From positions 1-64,000 of the forward strand of contig NZ_JACVHC010000011.1 in assembly GCF_017976235.1 (NCBI RefSeq): a DNA stretch of 64,000 bases. The letters are read 5' to 3'. Every line of letters starts with the position of its first letter. Position 1 is the first letter of the stretch. Shown here in pieces: positions 7,262 to 16,681 of the stretch. The notes under the pieces are model-generated. The model was not told the origin of the DNA. It worked only from the letters and a program-made list of their open reading frames with translations, and searched no databases. Source of the DNA: Pseudomonas anatoliensis. GTDB lineage: Bacteria; Pseudomonadota; Gammaproteobacteria; Pseudomonadales; Pseudomonadaceae. The position numbers and the translations under genes were made by a program.

Positions 7262-7984
7262 TTAAACAGTTGCTGGCTTGTGCGCCACAAACCGCATCAT
7301 CCATTCCGCGACCGTAGCACCATGGTGCTCTTGCTCCAGGCTGGCCACGCCCGTGCTGTAAATCTGTGTACCCAAGGCTTCCTGACGCAGATCCAACAAC
7401 GCGCGCGAGTAGTCGTGAATGAATTCCGGATGCCCCTGGAAGCACAGCACTTGGTCATTGATGTGATAAGCCGCGAACGGGCAGAAATCACTGGAAGCGA
7501 TGACCGTGGCGTTTTCCGGTAGTGCGGTGACCTGATCCTGATGGCTGATCAGCAGTGTCAGCTCTTCACGCACCGGGCTCATCCACGGCGCCTTGGCCGC
7601 CAGTTTGTAGTTATGGGTGCCGACGCCCCAGCCTTGCGTGGCACGTTCACTCTTGCCGCCCAGCAACAGCGCCAGCAGTTGATGACCGAAGCACACGCCG
7701 AGCAGCTTGTCGCCACGCTCGTAGCGGGTCAGCAAGTATTCCCTGAGGGTCTCGATCCACGGGTCGGTGCCGAAAGAATCGGCTTTGCTGCCAGTGACCA
7801 GATACGCATCGAAGGTCAGGTCGTCGCTCGGGTATTCGCCCTGCATCACGTTGTACACCGTGAACTCGGCGGCAATCGGTTGCTGCGAGAACAGGCGCTG
7901 GAACATCTGCCCGTAACCCTGATATTGATCGACCAGTTCTGGACGCAGGATGTCGGTTTCCAGGATGCAGATGCGTAGCGACAT
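7262..7984 (-). CDS. Class I glutamine amidotransferase
   Basis: 240 residues. The nucleophile elbow GVCFGHQ puts the catalytic Cys at 98, and CFQGHPEF gives His185 and Glu187, completing the class I triad. No synthetase domain is attached, so this is a free-standing GATase-1 protein like the YfeJ/GuaA-like group, hydrolysing glutamine or a gamma-glutamyl compound. The start MSLRICILETD was preferred over a longer frame because it begins at the first beta strand of the fold. The physiological substrate is unknown. Confidence 0.85.
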   Translation of the reverse strand: MSLRICILETDILRPELVDQYQGYGQMFQRLFSQQPIAAEFTVYNVMQGEYPSDDLTFDAYLVTGSKADSFGTDPWIETLREYLLTRYERGDKLLGVCFGHQLLALLLGGKSERATQGWGVGTHNYKLAAKAPWMSPVREELTLLISHQDQVTALPENATVIASSDFCPFAAYHINDQVLCFQGHPEFIHDYSRALLDLRQEALGTQIYSTGVASLEQEHHGATVAEWMMRFVAHKPATV

Positions 7985-8076
7985 AAAAAATACCTGACAC
8001 GTGATGGGAATAATGAACACCCCAGAGCCTGCCCTGAAACACCCTGGCAAGGCAAGCCCCGGAATGCTCGTCGCCC

Positions 8077-10221
8077 TTAGAACATCTCACCTTTTGCCGC
8101 TTTATCCAGCAGCAGCGCCGGCGGTGCGAAACGCTCGCCATACTGTTCGGCCAAATACTGCGCGCGGGCGACGAAATCCTTTACTCCATACTGGTTGATG
8201 TACTGCAACGCACCGCCGGTCCATGCCGCAAAACCGATACCGAAGATCGAGCCGACGTTGGCATCCGCCGTCGAGGTCAGCACGCCCTCCTCCACACAGC
8301 GCACGGTTTCGATGGCCTGCACAAACAGCAAGCGGTCGCGCACATCCTTCGGAGAAATCTGCCCGTCAGCTTTCTCGAAACACGTTTTCAGTTCAGGCCA
8401 CAAATGTTTCTGTCCGCCAGCCGGATACTCGTAGAAACCGCCACCTGCGGCTTTGCCCGGGCGCTTGTATTCGTTGAGCAGCAAGTCAATCACGGCAAAC
8501 GCCGGGTGTTCAATCAGCGGTTTCCCTTCTGCTTGTAGGTCCTTGGCGGTTTGCTTGCGGATATGGCTCATCAGGCTGAGGGAAACTTCGTCGGAGATCG
8601 CCAGAGGCCCGACTGGCATCCCGGCCTTGCGCGCTTCGGTCTCGATCATCGGCGCGCTCACACCTTCACCAAGCATGGCGATGCCTTCATTGGTGAATGT
8701 GCCGAACACCCGCGACGTGAAGAAGCCGCGACTGTCGTTGACCACGATCGGGGTTTTCTTGATTTGCAGGACGAAATCAAACCCGCGAGCGAGGGTTTCG
8801 TCGCTGGTTTGCGCGCCTTTGATGATTTCCACCAACGGCATTTTTTCCACCGGGCTGAAGAAATGCAGGCCGATGAATTTGCTCTGATCCGGTACCGCCG
8901 TCGCCAGCCCGGTGATCGGCAAGGTCGACGTGTTGGAGGCAATCACAGCGTCGGCGCCGACCACTTTCTGCGCCGCCGCAGAGACCCTTGCCTTGAGTTC
9001 ACGATCTTCAAAAACCGCCTCGATGATCAAATCGCAACCGGACAGGTCAGCATCGTTTTCGCTGGCATGAATCCGCGCCAGCACAGCTTCACGCTGCGCA
9101 ACATCCATCTGACCACGGGCGACTTTCTTGTCGAGCAGCGCCGCCGAATGCGCTTTGCCCTTTTCGGCAGCAGCAAGGTTGATGTCCTTGAGCACCACCT
9201 CGATACCCGCCGAGGCGCTGACAAAAGCGATCCCCGCGCCCATCATCCCGGCGCCGAGCACGCCGACCTTACGCGTAACGAACGGCGCAAAGCCCTGCGG
9301 CCGCGAGCCTCCTGCGTTGATTTCGTTGAGTTGAAACCAGAACGTGCCGATCAGGTTTTTCGAGATCTGGCCGGTGGTCAATTCTGTGAAGTAACGGGTT
9401 TCAATCAAGTGCGCCGTGTCGAAATCCACCTGCGCGCCTTCCACTGCCGCGCAGAGAATTTTCTCCGGCGCCGGCAACGTGCCTTGGGTCTTGGTGCGAA
9501 GGATCGACGGCGCAATCGCCAACATCTGCGCGACTTTCGGATTCGACGGCGTGCCGCCCGGAATCTGATAACCCTTCACATCCCAACGTTGCACCGCCGT
9601 CGGATTGGCAGCGATCCAGGCACGCGCCTTGGCCAGCAGCTCATCGCGATCGACCGCCAACTCATCGATCAAACCGGCCTGTAACGCCTGTTGCGGACGG
9701 ACCTTTTTGCCTTCGAGCAAATACGGCAGTGCCTTCTCAATGCCGAGCATGCGCACCATGCGCACCACCCCGCCGCCACCCGGCAACAGGCCGAGCGTCA
9801 CCTCCGGCAGACCAAGTTGCACCGACGCATCGTCCAGTGCGATCCGGTGATGACACGCCAGACAAATTTCCCATCCACCGCCAAGCGCCGCGCCATTGAT
9901 GGCCGCGACCACCGGTTTGCCGAGGGTTTCCAGGGTGCGCAATTGTCCTTTGAGGGTCAGCACCATGTCGTAGAAGGCTTTGGCTTCAGGCTTGCCGACC
10001 TTGATCAGCTCATTAAGGTCGCCGCCGGCGAAGAAGGTTTTCTTCGCCGACGTGATGATGACGCCGGCAATGCTTTCTTTTTCAGCCACAAGCCGGGCAA
10101 CGCAGGCGGCCATTGCCTCGCGGTACACGGCGTTCATGGTATTGGCGCTCTGGCCCGGCATGTCGATGGTGAGGACGACAATGCCGTCCTGACCTTTTTC
10201 GTAACGAATGGCTTCGCTCAT
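8077..10221 (-). CDS. Multifunctional enoyl-CoA hydratase / 3-hydroxyacyl-CoA dehydrogenase (FadJ/FadB-like)
   Basis: 714 residues. The N-terminal crotonase domain has FAGGDL (64-69) and both catalytic glutamates (E118 in GGGWEIC, E140 in LPEVTLG). The dehydrogenase domain starts with the NAD-binding GAGMMGAG (323-330) and has the catalytic histidine in GLHFFSP (H453), followed by C-terminal helical repeats. It hydrates 2-enoyl-CoA and oxidises the 3-hydroxyacyl-CoA in beta-oxidation. It lies 24 bp downstream of the thiolase, forming a two-gene operon that resembles the second beta-oxidation pair of pseudomonads rather than fadBA itself. Substrate chain length is unknown. Confidence 0.92.
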   Translation of the reverse strand: MSEAIRYEKGQDGIVVLTIDMPGQSANTMNAVYREAMAACVARLVAEKESIAGVIITSAKKTFFAGGDLNELIKVGKPEAKAFYDMVLTLKGQLRTLETLGKPVVAAINGAALGGGWEICLACHHRIALDDASVQLGLPEVTLGLLPGGGGVVRMVRMLGIEKALPYLLEGKKVRPQQALQAGLIDELAVDRDELLAKARAWIAANPTAVQRWDVKGYQIPGGTPSNPKVAQMLAIAPSILRTKTQGTLPAPEKILCAAVEGAQVDFDTAHLIETRYFTELTTGQISKNLIGTFWFQLNEINAGGSRPQGFAPFVTRKVGVLGAGMMGAGIAFVSASAGIEVVLKDINLAAAEKGKAHSAALLDKKVARGQMDVAQREAVLARIHASENDADLSGCDLIIEAVFEDRELKARVSAAAQKVVGADAVIASNTSTLPITGLATAVPDQSKFIGLHFFSPVEKMPLVEIIKGAQTSDETLARGFDFVLQIKKTPIVVNDSRGFFTSRVFGTFTNEGIAMLGEGVSAPMIETEARKAGMPVGPLAISDEVSLSLMSHIRKQTAKDLQAEGKPLIEHPAFAVIDLLLNEYKRPGKAAGGGFYEYPAGGQKHLWPELKTCFEKADGQISPKDVRDRLLFVQAIETVRCVEEGVLTSTADANVGSIFGIGFAAWTGGALQYINQYGVKDFVARAQYLAEQYGERFAPPALLLDKAAKGEMF

Positions 10222-10245
10222 AACAAGGTTCCTTGAATTCGGGGC

Positions 10246-11451
10246 TCAGAGGCGTTCGATGATGGTGGCAATGCCCATGCCGCCGCCGACGCACAGCGTC
10301 GCCAGGCCATAGCGCAGGCGCCGGGTTTCCAGTTCATCGAGCAAGGTGCCGAGGATCGCGCATCCGGTGGCGCCGAGCGGATGGCCCATGGCGATGGAAC
10401 CGCCGTTGACGTTGACCTTGTCCGGATCGACGGCCATGTCCTTGATGAACTTCAACACCACCGAAGCAAACGCTTCGTTGACCTCGAACAGGTCGATGTC
10501 TTCCACGCGCAGGCCGGCCTTGGCCAGTGCCTTGCGAGTGGCCGGCGCGGGGCCCGTGAGCATGATGGTTGGATCGGTGCTGGTCACCGCCGTGGCGACA
10601 ATCCGCGCCCGTGGCTGCAAGCCCAGCGCCCGGCCCTTGGCTTCGGAACCGATCAGCATCAACGCCGCGCCATCAACGATCCCGGAGCTGTTGCCGGGGG
10701 TGTGTACGTGATTGATCCGTTCGACATGGCTGTAAACCCGCAGCGCCGTCGCGTCGAAACCCATCTGGCCGATCATTTCGAAACTCGGCTTGAGCTTGCC
10801 AAGCCCTTCCAGGGTCGACTCGGCACGAATGAATTCATCGTGATCGAGCAGGATGATGCCGTTCTGATCCTGCACCGGCACCAGTGACTTGTTGAACGAG
10901 CCATCGGCCCGCGCCCGTGCGGCTTTCTGTTGTGAATGCAGCGCGTAGGCATCGACGTCCTGACGGCTGAAGCCTTCGAGGGTGGCGATCAGGTCGGCGC
11001 CGACACCTTGTGGGGTGAAGTGGCCGTGCAAATTGGTTTGCGGGTCGAGCGCCCAAGCGCCGCCGTCGCTGCCCATCGGCACGCGTGACATCGACTCGAC
11101 GCCGCCGACCACCACCAGATCCTCGAACCCCGAACGCACTTTCATCGCGCCGAGGTTCACCGCTTCCAGACCCGAGGCGCAGAAGCGGTTGATCTGCACG
11201 CCAGCCACGCTGACGTCCCAATCGGCCACTTGCACGGCGGTTTTGGCGATGTCCGAGCCTTGATCGCCAATCGGTGTGACGCAGCCCAGCACCACATCAT
11301 CGACCTGGCTGGTGTCCAGCGCCGTGCGCTGTTGCAATGCAGTCAGCAACCCGGCCACCAGGTTCACCGGTTTGACGCTGTGCAGGGCACCATCGGCCTT
11401 GCCTTTGCCGCGCGGTGTGCGTAACGCATCGAAAATCAAAGCTTGGGTCAT
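10246..11451 (-). CDS. Acetyl-CoA C-acyltransferase (thiolase, FadI/FadA-like)
   Basis: 401 residues. The acyl-accepting nucleophile is Cys91 (NRFCASGLEAVN). GHPLGATG supplies His357 and CVGGGMG supplies the second catalytic Cys387, so all three thiolase motifs are present. It cleaves 3-ketoacyl-CoA to acetyl-CoA and a shortened acyl-CoA, the last step after the product of the downstream multifunctional gene. Start MTQALIFDALRTP was chosen because it begins at the conserved first strand; the longer upstream frame has no family resemblance. Confidence 0.92.
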   Translation of the reverse strand: MTQALIFDALRTPRGKGKADGALHSVKPVNLVAGLLTALQQRTALDTSQVDDVVLGCVTPIGDQGSDIAKTAVQVADWDVSVAGVQINRFCASGLEAVNLGAMKVRSGFEDLVVVGGVESMSRVPMGSDGGAWALDPQTNLHGHFTPQGVGADLIATLEGFSRQDVDAYALHSQQKAARARADGSFNKSLVPVQDQNGIILLDHDEFIRAESTLEGLGKLKPSFEMIGQMGFDATALRVYSHVERINHVHTPGNSSGIVDGAALMLIGSEAKGRALGLQPRARIVATAVTSTDPTIMLTGPAPATRKALAKAGLRVEDIDLFEVNEAFASVVLKFIKDMAVDPDKVNVNGGSIAMGHPLGATGCAILGTLLDELETRRLRYGLATLCVGGGMGIATIIERL

Positions 11452-11845
11452 GACGTCCTCGAACCTGTGCGGTGAGTGAATTCTTGTGCTCCCACTCTTG
11501 GCTCGCGCACTCAAGTATTCAATGACCACAGCGCTCAATGGTGTTGACGCACACGCTCAGACGGACGGTCATCGGGTATCGGGTGAACCGGTTCAGGTCA
11601 GCGAGTTGTCTAGCAAGCGGGCGGCGACGGAGCTGGCAATACGCCTCATGCCTTTTTAATCGCTAACAGCTGGAAGTCCATATGAAATGGATCTAAGCCA
11701 AGCGTGACGCGGGCCCTAAGGTAAGACATGTACGTCATGGTCGTCGGGTTTTGCCGAGGCAGGCGTTCTTTAACAGGAAGTGCATCGCTTGCCGTCATGG
11801 ATATGCAGGCAGGCATCAGGAAATAACAATAAAGGCGGTCAAGCC

Positions 11846-11941
11846 ATGTTCAAACAACCGAAAGTTCGTCAAGCAGGGCTCATTCTTTTCGCCACGACGC
11901 TGTTGTTGATTTTGCCGAATCTGACCAAGGTCATCGGCTGA
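11846..11941 (+). CDS. Predicted 31-residue membrane peptide
   Basis: MFKQPKVRQAG followed by a single hydrophobic helix (LILFATTLLLILP) and NLTKVIG. AAGGCGG, 7 bases before the ATG, is a good ribosome site. Basic residues before the helix and none charged within it suit a one-pass inner-membrane peptide. It lies alone between the divergent thiolase operon and the cytochrome gene; the remaining 394 bp of upstream sequence (11452-11845) shows no other gene. Function unknown. Confidence 0.55.
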   Translation: MFKQPKVRQAGLILFATTLLLILPNLTKVIG

Positions 11942-12036
11942 ATCGAGCGACAGATGCTGGTTATCGCCCCTGTAAAATGTGACTGGCTCGCTACCCGGGC
12001 CAGCGTGGCTGTGCCAATCTGCGCACTTTCCACGAC

Positions 12037-12858
12037 ATGGACGGCGATCATTTGAAAGCGCTCATTGTGTTTGGGGCCTTGCTGCTCAGCATGCCCTTGT
12101 CTGCCGCACAGCTGGATTTACAGTTGGGCGCAACCAGCCGCATCTGGCAGACCGAGGAGCTGCTCAAGCATCCTCAGGTGCAAACCCTCACGGTAAAAAA
12201 CGACGTGTCCTACAAGAAGGACATGACTTATCGCGCCGTGCCCGTGGCGGCGTTGCTGGGCGGAATCAAACCTGAGGATCATCTGCAAGCGGTGGCGCTG
12301 GATGGCTTTGCCGCCGAGTTGGCAGCTGCGCCGCTGCTCAACACCCAAGGCTCGCGAGCCTGGCTGGCGATTGAAGACCCCGCGCATCCGTGGCCACCAT
12401 TGTCGGCGGGCAAGCACAGCGCCGGGCCGTTCTATCTGGTGTGGACCGATCCGCAGGCCGGCAACATCAGCCCCGAGCAATGGCCCTTTGAAGTGGCCAG
12501 CATCAAGCGCATGGCACCCGTGGCTGAGCGCTTCCCTGCCCTGTTGCCGGACCCTGCGCTGAAAGCAGATGACCCGGTGAATCAAGGTTTCGCGCTGTTT
12601 CAGAAGAACTGCCTGGCCTGCCATCGCTTGAACGGCGCGGGGGATGCGCAGTTTGGGCCGGATCTGAATATTCCGTATAACCCGACCGAGTATTTCGGCG
12701 CGGATTTCTTGAAGCGTTACATCCGTGATCCGCAGAGTTTGCGCCAGTGGCCGCAGGCGAAGATGCCGGGGTTTTCGGCGGATGTGCTGCCGGAGGGGGA
12801 TTTGCAGATGTTGGTGGGTTATCTGAAACACATGGTGGGGCGCAAGGTTAAGCACTGA
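12037..12858 (+). CDS. Periplasmic cytochrome c with N-terminal oxidoreductase-like domain
   Basis: 273 residues from the ATG. A TTG at 12052 has a better-placed GGACGG ribosome site and may be the true start. A signal peptide (residues 6-24, cleaved after SAA) exports it. Residues ~25-165 form a beta-rich domain resembling the molybdopterin-free sulphite-oxidase-like/YedY-type partner domain. The C-terminal part is a class I cytochrome c with heme motif CLACH (192-196) and a likely axial methionine in KMPGF (M243). It probably shuttles electrons in the periplasm; partner and substrate are unknown. Confidence 0.8.
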   Translation: MDGDHLKALIVFGALLLSMPLSAAQLDLQLGATSRIWQTEELLKHPQVQTLTVKNDVSYKKDMTYRAVPVAALLGGIKPEDHLQAVALDGFAAELAAAPLLNTQGSRAWLAIEDPAHPWPPLSAGKHSAGPFYLVWTDPQAGNISPEQWPFEVASIKRMAPVAERFPALLPDPALKADDPVNQGFALFQKNCLACHRLNGAGDAQFGPDLNIPYNPTEYFGADFLKRYIRDPQSLRQWPQAKMPGFSADVLPEGDLQMLVGYLKHMVGRKVKH

Positions 12859-12880
12859 TCAACTGTTCCGCACAAAACCC

Positions 12881-12960
12881 TGTAGGAGCTGCGGCACGCT
12901 GCGATCTTTTGATCTTTAAAACAGAATCAAAAGATCGCAGCGTGCCGCAGCTCCTACAGG
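12881..12960. repeat. REPIN, family A
   Basis: Near-perfect long inverted repeat: TGTAGGAGCTGCGGCACGCTGCGATCTTTTGAT and its complement around a short A/T-rich loop. It lies between convergent genes and may also serve as a bidirectional terminator. Confidence 0.9.
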
Positions 12961-12975
12961 GGATTTGTGTGAATC

Positions 12976-13779
12976 CTACTGTTGTTGGACTGAGATGATT
13001 GGGGTCGGCGAAACGAACACCTTCGCATGCATTTGCTCGCACCCGCCGCCCCGGCGCATGCCGCGTACCGGGCAGGCGTCCAGATAATCCAGGCCCACCG
13101 CCAGTTTCAGGTGTCGCTCCGGCCGCGCCAGTTGGTTCGTTACGTCGAAACTGTACCAGGCGTCATCCAGCCAGGCTTCGGCCCAGGCATGACTGGCCAG
13201 GTGTTCGCAATCTTCGCTGTACAGATACCCCGAGACATACCGCGAGGGAACCCCGAGACTGCGTGCGCACGCCAGAAACGCATGAGTGTGATCCTGACAA
13301 ACCCCGGCACGTCCGGCGAAGGCCTCGATGGCGCTGGTGTCGACTTCAGTTGAACCCGGCGTATACGTCATGTGCTGGTTCAGACCGTGCATCAAATCGA
13401 TGAGCGCCGTTCGGTCACGGCGTTGCTTGCAGGACTTCGCCGCGAACGCCCTTAGCGCCTCGTCAGCCTCGGTCAACCGGGTAAAGCGCAGAAACGGCAG
13501 CGCCGACTGGCTCTCGTGTTCGGCCTCGCGCAATTCGTCGATATCAACCTGACCACGTGCACCGATGATGATCGCCTCATGCGGCTCGTCCATGGTCAGC
13601 ACATGCAGAATGTTGCCGAACGGATCGAGTTGCGCGCGCACCGGGCGCGGCAGGTCGAGCTGCCAGCTCAGCACGTGCTGACGCTCGCTGTCGTGCGGGG
13701 TCAGCCGCAGGTACTGGATGCTCGCCCGCACCTGATCCTCGTAGTGATAGGTGGTCTCGTGGCTAATCGAAAGTCTCAT
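12976..13779 (-). CDS. Transglutaminase-like cysteine protease family protein
   Basis: 267 residues. An N-terminal beta domain (Bact_transglu_N type) precedes a transglutaminase core with the triad Cys161 (GVCQDHTHAF), His197 (SHAWAEAW) and Asp212 (FDVTN). Third gene of a conserved operon with an alpha-E protein and a circularly permuted ATP-grasp protein, overlapping the alpha-E gene by 4 bp. This trio is widespread and thought to make and process an uncharacterised peptide; the actual product is unknown to me. Cytoplasmic, as no signal peptide is seen. Confidence 0.88.
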   Translation of the reverse strand: MRLSISHETTYHYEDQVRASIQYLRLTPHDSERQHVLSWQLDLPRPVRAQLDPFGNILHVLTMDEPHEAIIIGARGQVDIDELREAEHESQSALPFLRFTRLTEADEALRAFAAKSCKQRRDRTALIDLMHGLNQHMTYTPGSTEVDTSAIEAFAGRAGVCQDHTHAFLACARSLGVPSRYVSGYLYSEDCEHLASHAWAEAWLDDAWYSFDVTNQLARPERHLKLAVGLDYLDACPVRGMRRGGGCEQMHAKVFVSPTPIISVQQQ

Positions 13780-14726
13780 GCAGCCTCCAGGTAGGAACTG
13801 TGAATGGCGTTACCCAACTGGCGCACCAGCGGGATGAATTCGGTCAGCCAGGCGTGAAGGCCTTCCTCGAGAATTTCGTTGATGCCGGTGTAGCGCAGAC
13901 GCGCGTCCATTTCTGCCGCCAGGCGTTGCGCCGGTCGCCCGTTGGCACCCGGCAACTGCGCGAGAATCTGGTCGATCTCCTCGGTACAGGCGCGCAGCGA
14001 ACGCGGTACGTCAGCACGCAACAGCAGCAGCTCGGCGACATGCCGGGCACCCGGGGCGTCACGATAGATTTCGGTGTAAGCCTCGAATGATGACAACGCT
14101 CGCAGCAACGCACTCCACTGGTAATACGCGTGGGCAGTGCCGTCGCTGACGGCTTCGGCCTGATCACCGGCCATTTCGTAGCGCGCATCGAGCAGCCGCA
14201 ACGTGTTGTCTGCGCGCTCGATAAAGGTGCCCAGACGAATAAAACGAAACGCATCGTTACGCATGATCGTGCCGTAGGACGCACCGCGAAACAGGTGCGA
14301 ACGCTCCTTGATCCACTCGCAGAAACGGCTCATGCCGTAGCGGCTGAGACCCTGCTCGGCGATCCCGCGAATCTCCAGCCACGTGGCGTTGATGTTTTCC
14401 CACATGTCGGCGGTGATGCGCCCACGCACCGCATGAGCACTGGCCCGCGCCGCGCCGAGGCAGCTGTAGATGCTCGCCGGATTGGCCGCATCAAGGGCGA
14501 AGAAGTGCAGCAGACGTTCGGCATGCAGCGCACCGTGACGCTCCAGATAATCGTCAAGCGTGCCGGTGATCAGCAACGGCATCGCCAGCTCGTGCAAGCC
14601 GTCGCCGCGACCGTCCTGCGGCATCAGCGACAGCGAATAACTGATGTCGAGCATCCGTGCGAGGTTTTCCGCCCGCTCCAGGTAACGCGACATCCAATAC
14701 AGATCCGAGGCAGTTCTACTTAACAT
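13776..14726 (-). CDS. Alpha-E domain-containing protein
   Basis: 316 residues, almost entirely alpha-helical and starting MLSRTASDLYWMSRYLERAE, the hallmark opening of the alpha-E (DUF403) family. Highly charged helices and no membrane segment or signal peptide. It lies between the ATP-grasp and transglutaminase genes with minimal spacing, so all three are probably co-translated. Families of this kind are proposed to assist peptide-ligase chemistry; direct function remains unestablished. Confidence 0.9.
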   Translation of the reverse strand: MLSRTASDLYWMSRYLERAENLARMLDISYSLSLMPQDGRGDGLHELAMPLLITGTLDDYLERHGALHAERLLHFFALDAANPASIYSCLGAARASAHAVRGRITADMWENINATWLEIRGIAEQGLSRYGMSRFCEWIKERSHLFRGASYGTIMRNDAFRFIRLGTFIERADNTLRLLDARYEMAGDQAEAVSDGTAHAYYQWSALLRALSSFEAYTEIYRDAPGARHVAELLLLRADVPRSLRACTEEIDQILAQLPGANGRPAQRLAAEMDARLRYTGINEILEEGLHAWLTEFIPLVRQLGNAIHSSYLEAA

Positions 14727-14738
14727 GGCAAGCTTCCT

Positions 14739-16148
14739 TCAATCCTCGACCACCCAGGTGTCCTTGGTTCCGCCGCCCTGGGAGGAATTCACCACCAGGG
14801 AGCCTTCACGCAGCGCGACACGGGTCAAACCACCGGGTACGACCCGGGTTTCGCGCCCCGACAAGACAAACGGGCGCAAGTCGATATGGCGTGGCGCAAT
14901 GCCGTTTTCGACAAAGGTCGGGCAGGTCGACAGTGACAGCGTCGGTTGTGCGATATACGCGTGAGGTTTGGCTTTGATCCGCTCGCGAAAGGCATCAATT
15001 TCCGCCTTCGTCGACGCCGGCCCCACCAACATCCCGTAACCGCCGGAGCCCTGGGTTTCCTTGACCACCAGATCTGGAAGATTGGCCAGCACGTGGGAGA
15101 GTTCAGACGGGTTGCGGCATTGCCAGGTCGGCACGTTTTTCAGGATCGGTTCTTCATCGAGATAGAAGCGGATCATGTCGGTGACAAACGGATAGACCGA
15201 TTTGTCATCCGCCACGCCGGTACCGATCGCGTTGGCCAGCACTACATTGCCGGAGCGGTAGGACGACAGCAGCCCCGGCACGCCGAGCATCGAATCCGGA
15301 TTGAACGCCAGCGGATCAAGAAACGCATCGTCGAGGCGGCGGTAGATCACGTCCACGGCTTTCGGGCCATCGGTGGTGCGCATGAAGACCTTGTCGTCAC
15401 GCACGAACAGGTCCGCGCCTTCCACCAGTTCAACACCCATCTCTCGCGCCAGAAACGCATGCTCGAAAAACGCACTGTTGAAGCGCCCCGGCGTCAGCAC
15501 CACCACGCTTGGGTTATCGATGGGGCTGGAGCTTTTCAGGGTGTCGAGCAACAGGTTCGGATAATGGTCGATCGGCGCGATGCGCTGGGCGGCGAACAGT
15601 TCCGGGAACAGACGCATCATCATTTTGCGGTCTTCGAGCATGTAGCTCACGCCGCTCGGAGTGCGCAGGTTGTCTTCGAGCACGTAATAGGTGCCGTCGC
15701 CATCACGGACCAGATCGACGCCAGAAATATGCGAGTAGATATCGCGGTGCAGATCCAGACCCTGCATCGCCAACTGATACTGCTCGTTGGCCAGCACCTG
15801 TTCGGCGGGAATGATCCCGGCCTTGATGATGCGTTGCTCGTGATAGAGGTCGGCGAGGAACATGTTCAACGCCTTGACCCGCTGGATGCAGCCGCGCTCG
15901 ACGATCCGCCATTCGCTGGCGGGAATGCTGCGCGGAATGGTGTCGAAAGGAATCAGGCGCTCAGTGCCCTGCTCGTCCCCATAGAGCGTGAAAGTAATCC
16001 CGGCGCGATGGAACAGCAGATCGGCCTCGCGTCGACGTTGCGCCAGCAGCTCATCAGGCGTATCGGCCAGCCAACGGGCAAATTCCCGGTAATGCGGGCG
16101 AACCTGGCCGCCGGCATCGTACATCTCATCAAAATAGGTGCGGATCAT
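14739..16148 (-). CDS. Circularly permuted ATP-grasp type 2 protein
   Basis: 469 residues. The start MIRTYFDEMYDAG is supported by an AAGGAG ribosome site 7 bases upstream; a longer frame to 16280 is not needed. It belongs to the CP_ATPgrasp_2 (DUF404/407) group. The VKETQGSGGYGMLVGP stretch near residues 370-385 is the glycine-rich nucleotide-binding region. Predicted to form an amide bond at ATP expense. First gene of the operon with alpha-E and transglutaminase proteins. Confidence 0.9.
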   Translation of the reverse strand: MIRTYFDEMYDAGGQVRPHYREFARWLADTPDELLAQRRREADLLFHRAGITFTLYGDEQGTERLIPFDTIPRSIPASEWRIVERGCIQRVKALNMFLADLYHEQRIIKAGIIPAEQVLANEQYQLAMQGLDLHRDIYSHISGVDLVRDGDGTYYVLEDNLRTPSGVSYMLEDRKMMMRLFPELFAAQRIAPIDHYPNLLLDTLKSSSPIDNPSVVVLTPGRFNSAFFEHAFLAREMGVELVEGADLFVRDDKVFMRTTDGPKAVDVIYRRLDDAFLDPLAFNPDSMLGVPGLLSSYRSGNVVLANAIGTGVADDKSVYPFVTDMIRFYLDEEPILKNVPTWQCRNPSELSHVLANLPDLVVKETQGSGGYGMLVGPASTKAEIDAFRERIKAKPHAYIAQPTLSLSTCPTFVENGIAPRHIDLRPFVLSGRETRVVPGGLTRVALREGSLVVNSSQGGGTKDTWVVED

Positions 16149-16494
16149 GCCGTACTCCTTGTCACCCGGACCTACAGGCCTTCGCAAGGCCCGTGCCATC
16201 GGCATAAACGCTTTGATATCAATTGGTTGGATATTCACGTCGCAGGCACCGCACCATTCCTGTGCGGCAAATGCCCCCACCTGATCGCCCCCGCTTCATT
16301 GCGACGCACTGCATCGCCTATCACCAGCATAGTCAGAGTTGATTTCACTGCTTGCGGCTGGCTGCGGATAATCCGCGCATTCGCTGAAAAAACTTCTACG
16401 CAGAATTCTTCAGCCCCACTGATCCGCACTGCCAACGCAGCCCGCAAAGCCTTGACCCTGACCGGTTTCCTCTCCTTATCGGTCTTCCGTTTTA

Positions 16495-16520
16495 GCCACC
16501 CTCTGCGGTGGCTTTTTTTT
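16495..16520 (+). terminator. Orphan rho-independent terminator
   Basis: GCCACC, loop CTCTGC, GGTGGC, then eight T. No protein gene precedes it on this strand within 16149-16494. It may end a small RNA or leader transcript. The rest of that stretch shows no supported gene. Confidence 0.7.
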
Positions 16521-16543
16521 GCCTGCTTGAAACGTTTTGAAAG

Positions 16544-16614
16544 CAAAAGATCGCAGCCTTCGGCAGCCCCTACAGGTGATTGGGGTAGGCGCTGCCGAAG
16601 GTTGCGATCTTTTG
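16544..16614. repeat. REPIN, family A
   Basis: Inverted GATCGCAGCC...GGCAGC and GCTGCCGAAGG...GATCTTTTGA arms with a short spacer. Confidence 0.85.
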
Positions 16615-16623
16615 ATTTTCAGA

Positions 16624-16655
16624 AACGAAAACGGCCGACCCAAAGGTCAGCCGTT
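16624..16655 (-). terminator. Rho-independent terminator
   Basis: ACGGCTGACC, AAAG-type loop, GGTCGGCCGT stem with a T run on the minus strand, just after the rraB-like gene. Confidence 0.75.
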
Positions 16656-16681
16656 GCTGAACAGTTATTTATTTCAAGAGA

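Noticed and set aside
8551..9684. Open frame of 377 codons on the plus strand
   Set aside because: Antisense to the FadJ-like gene; Arg/His-rich translation.
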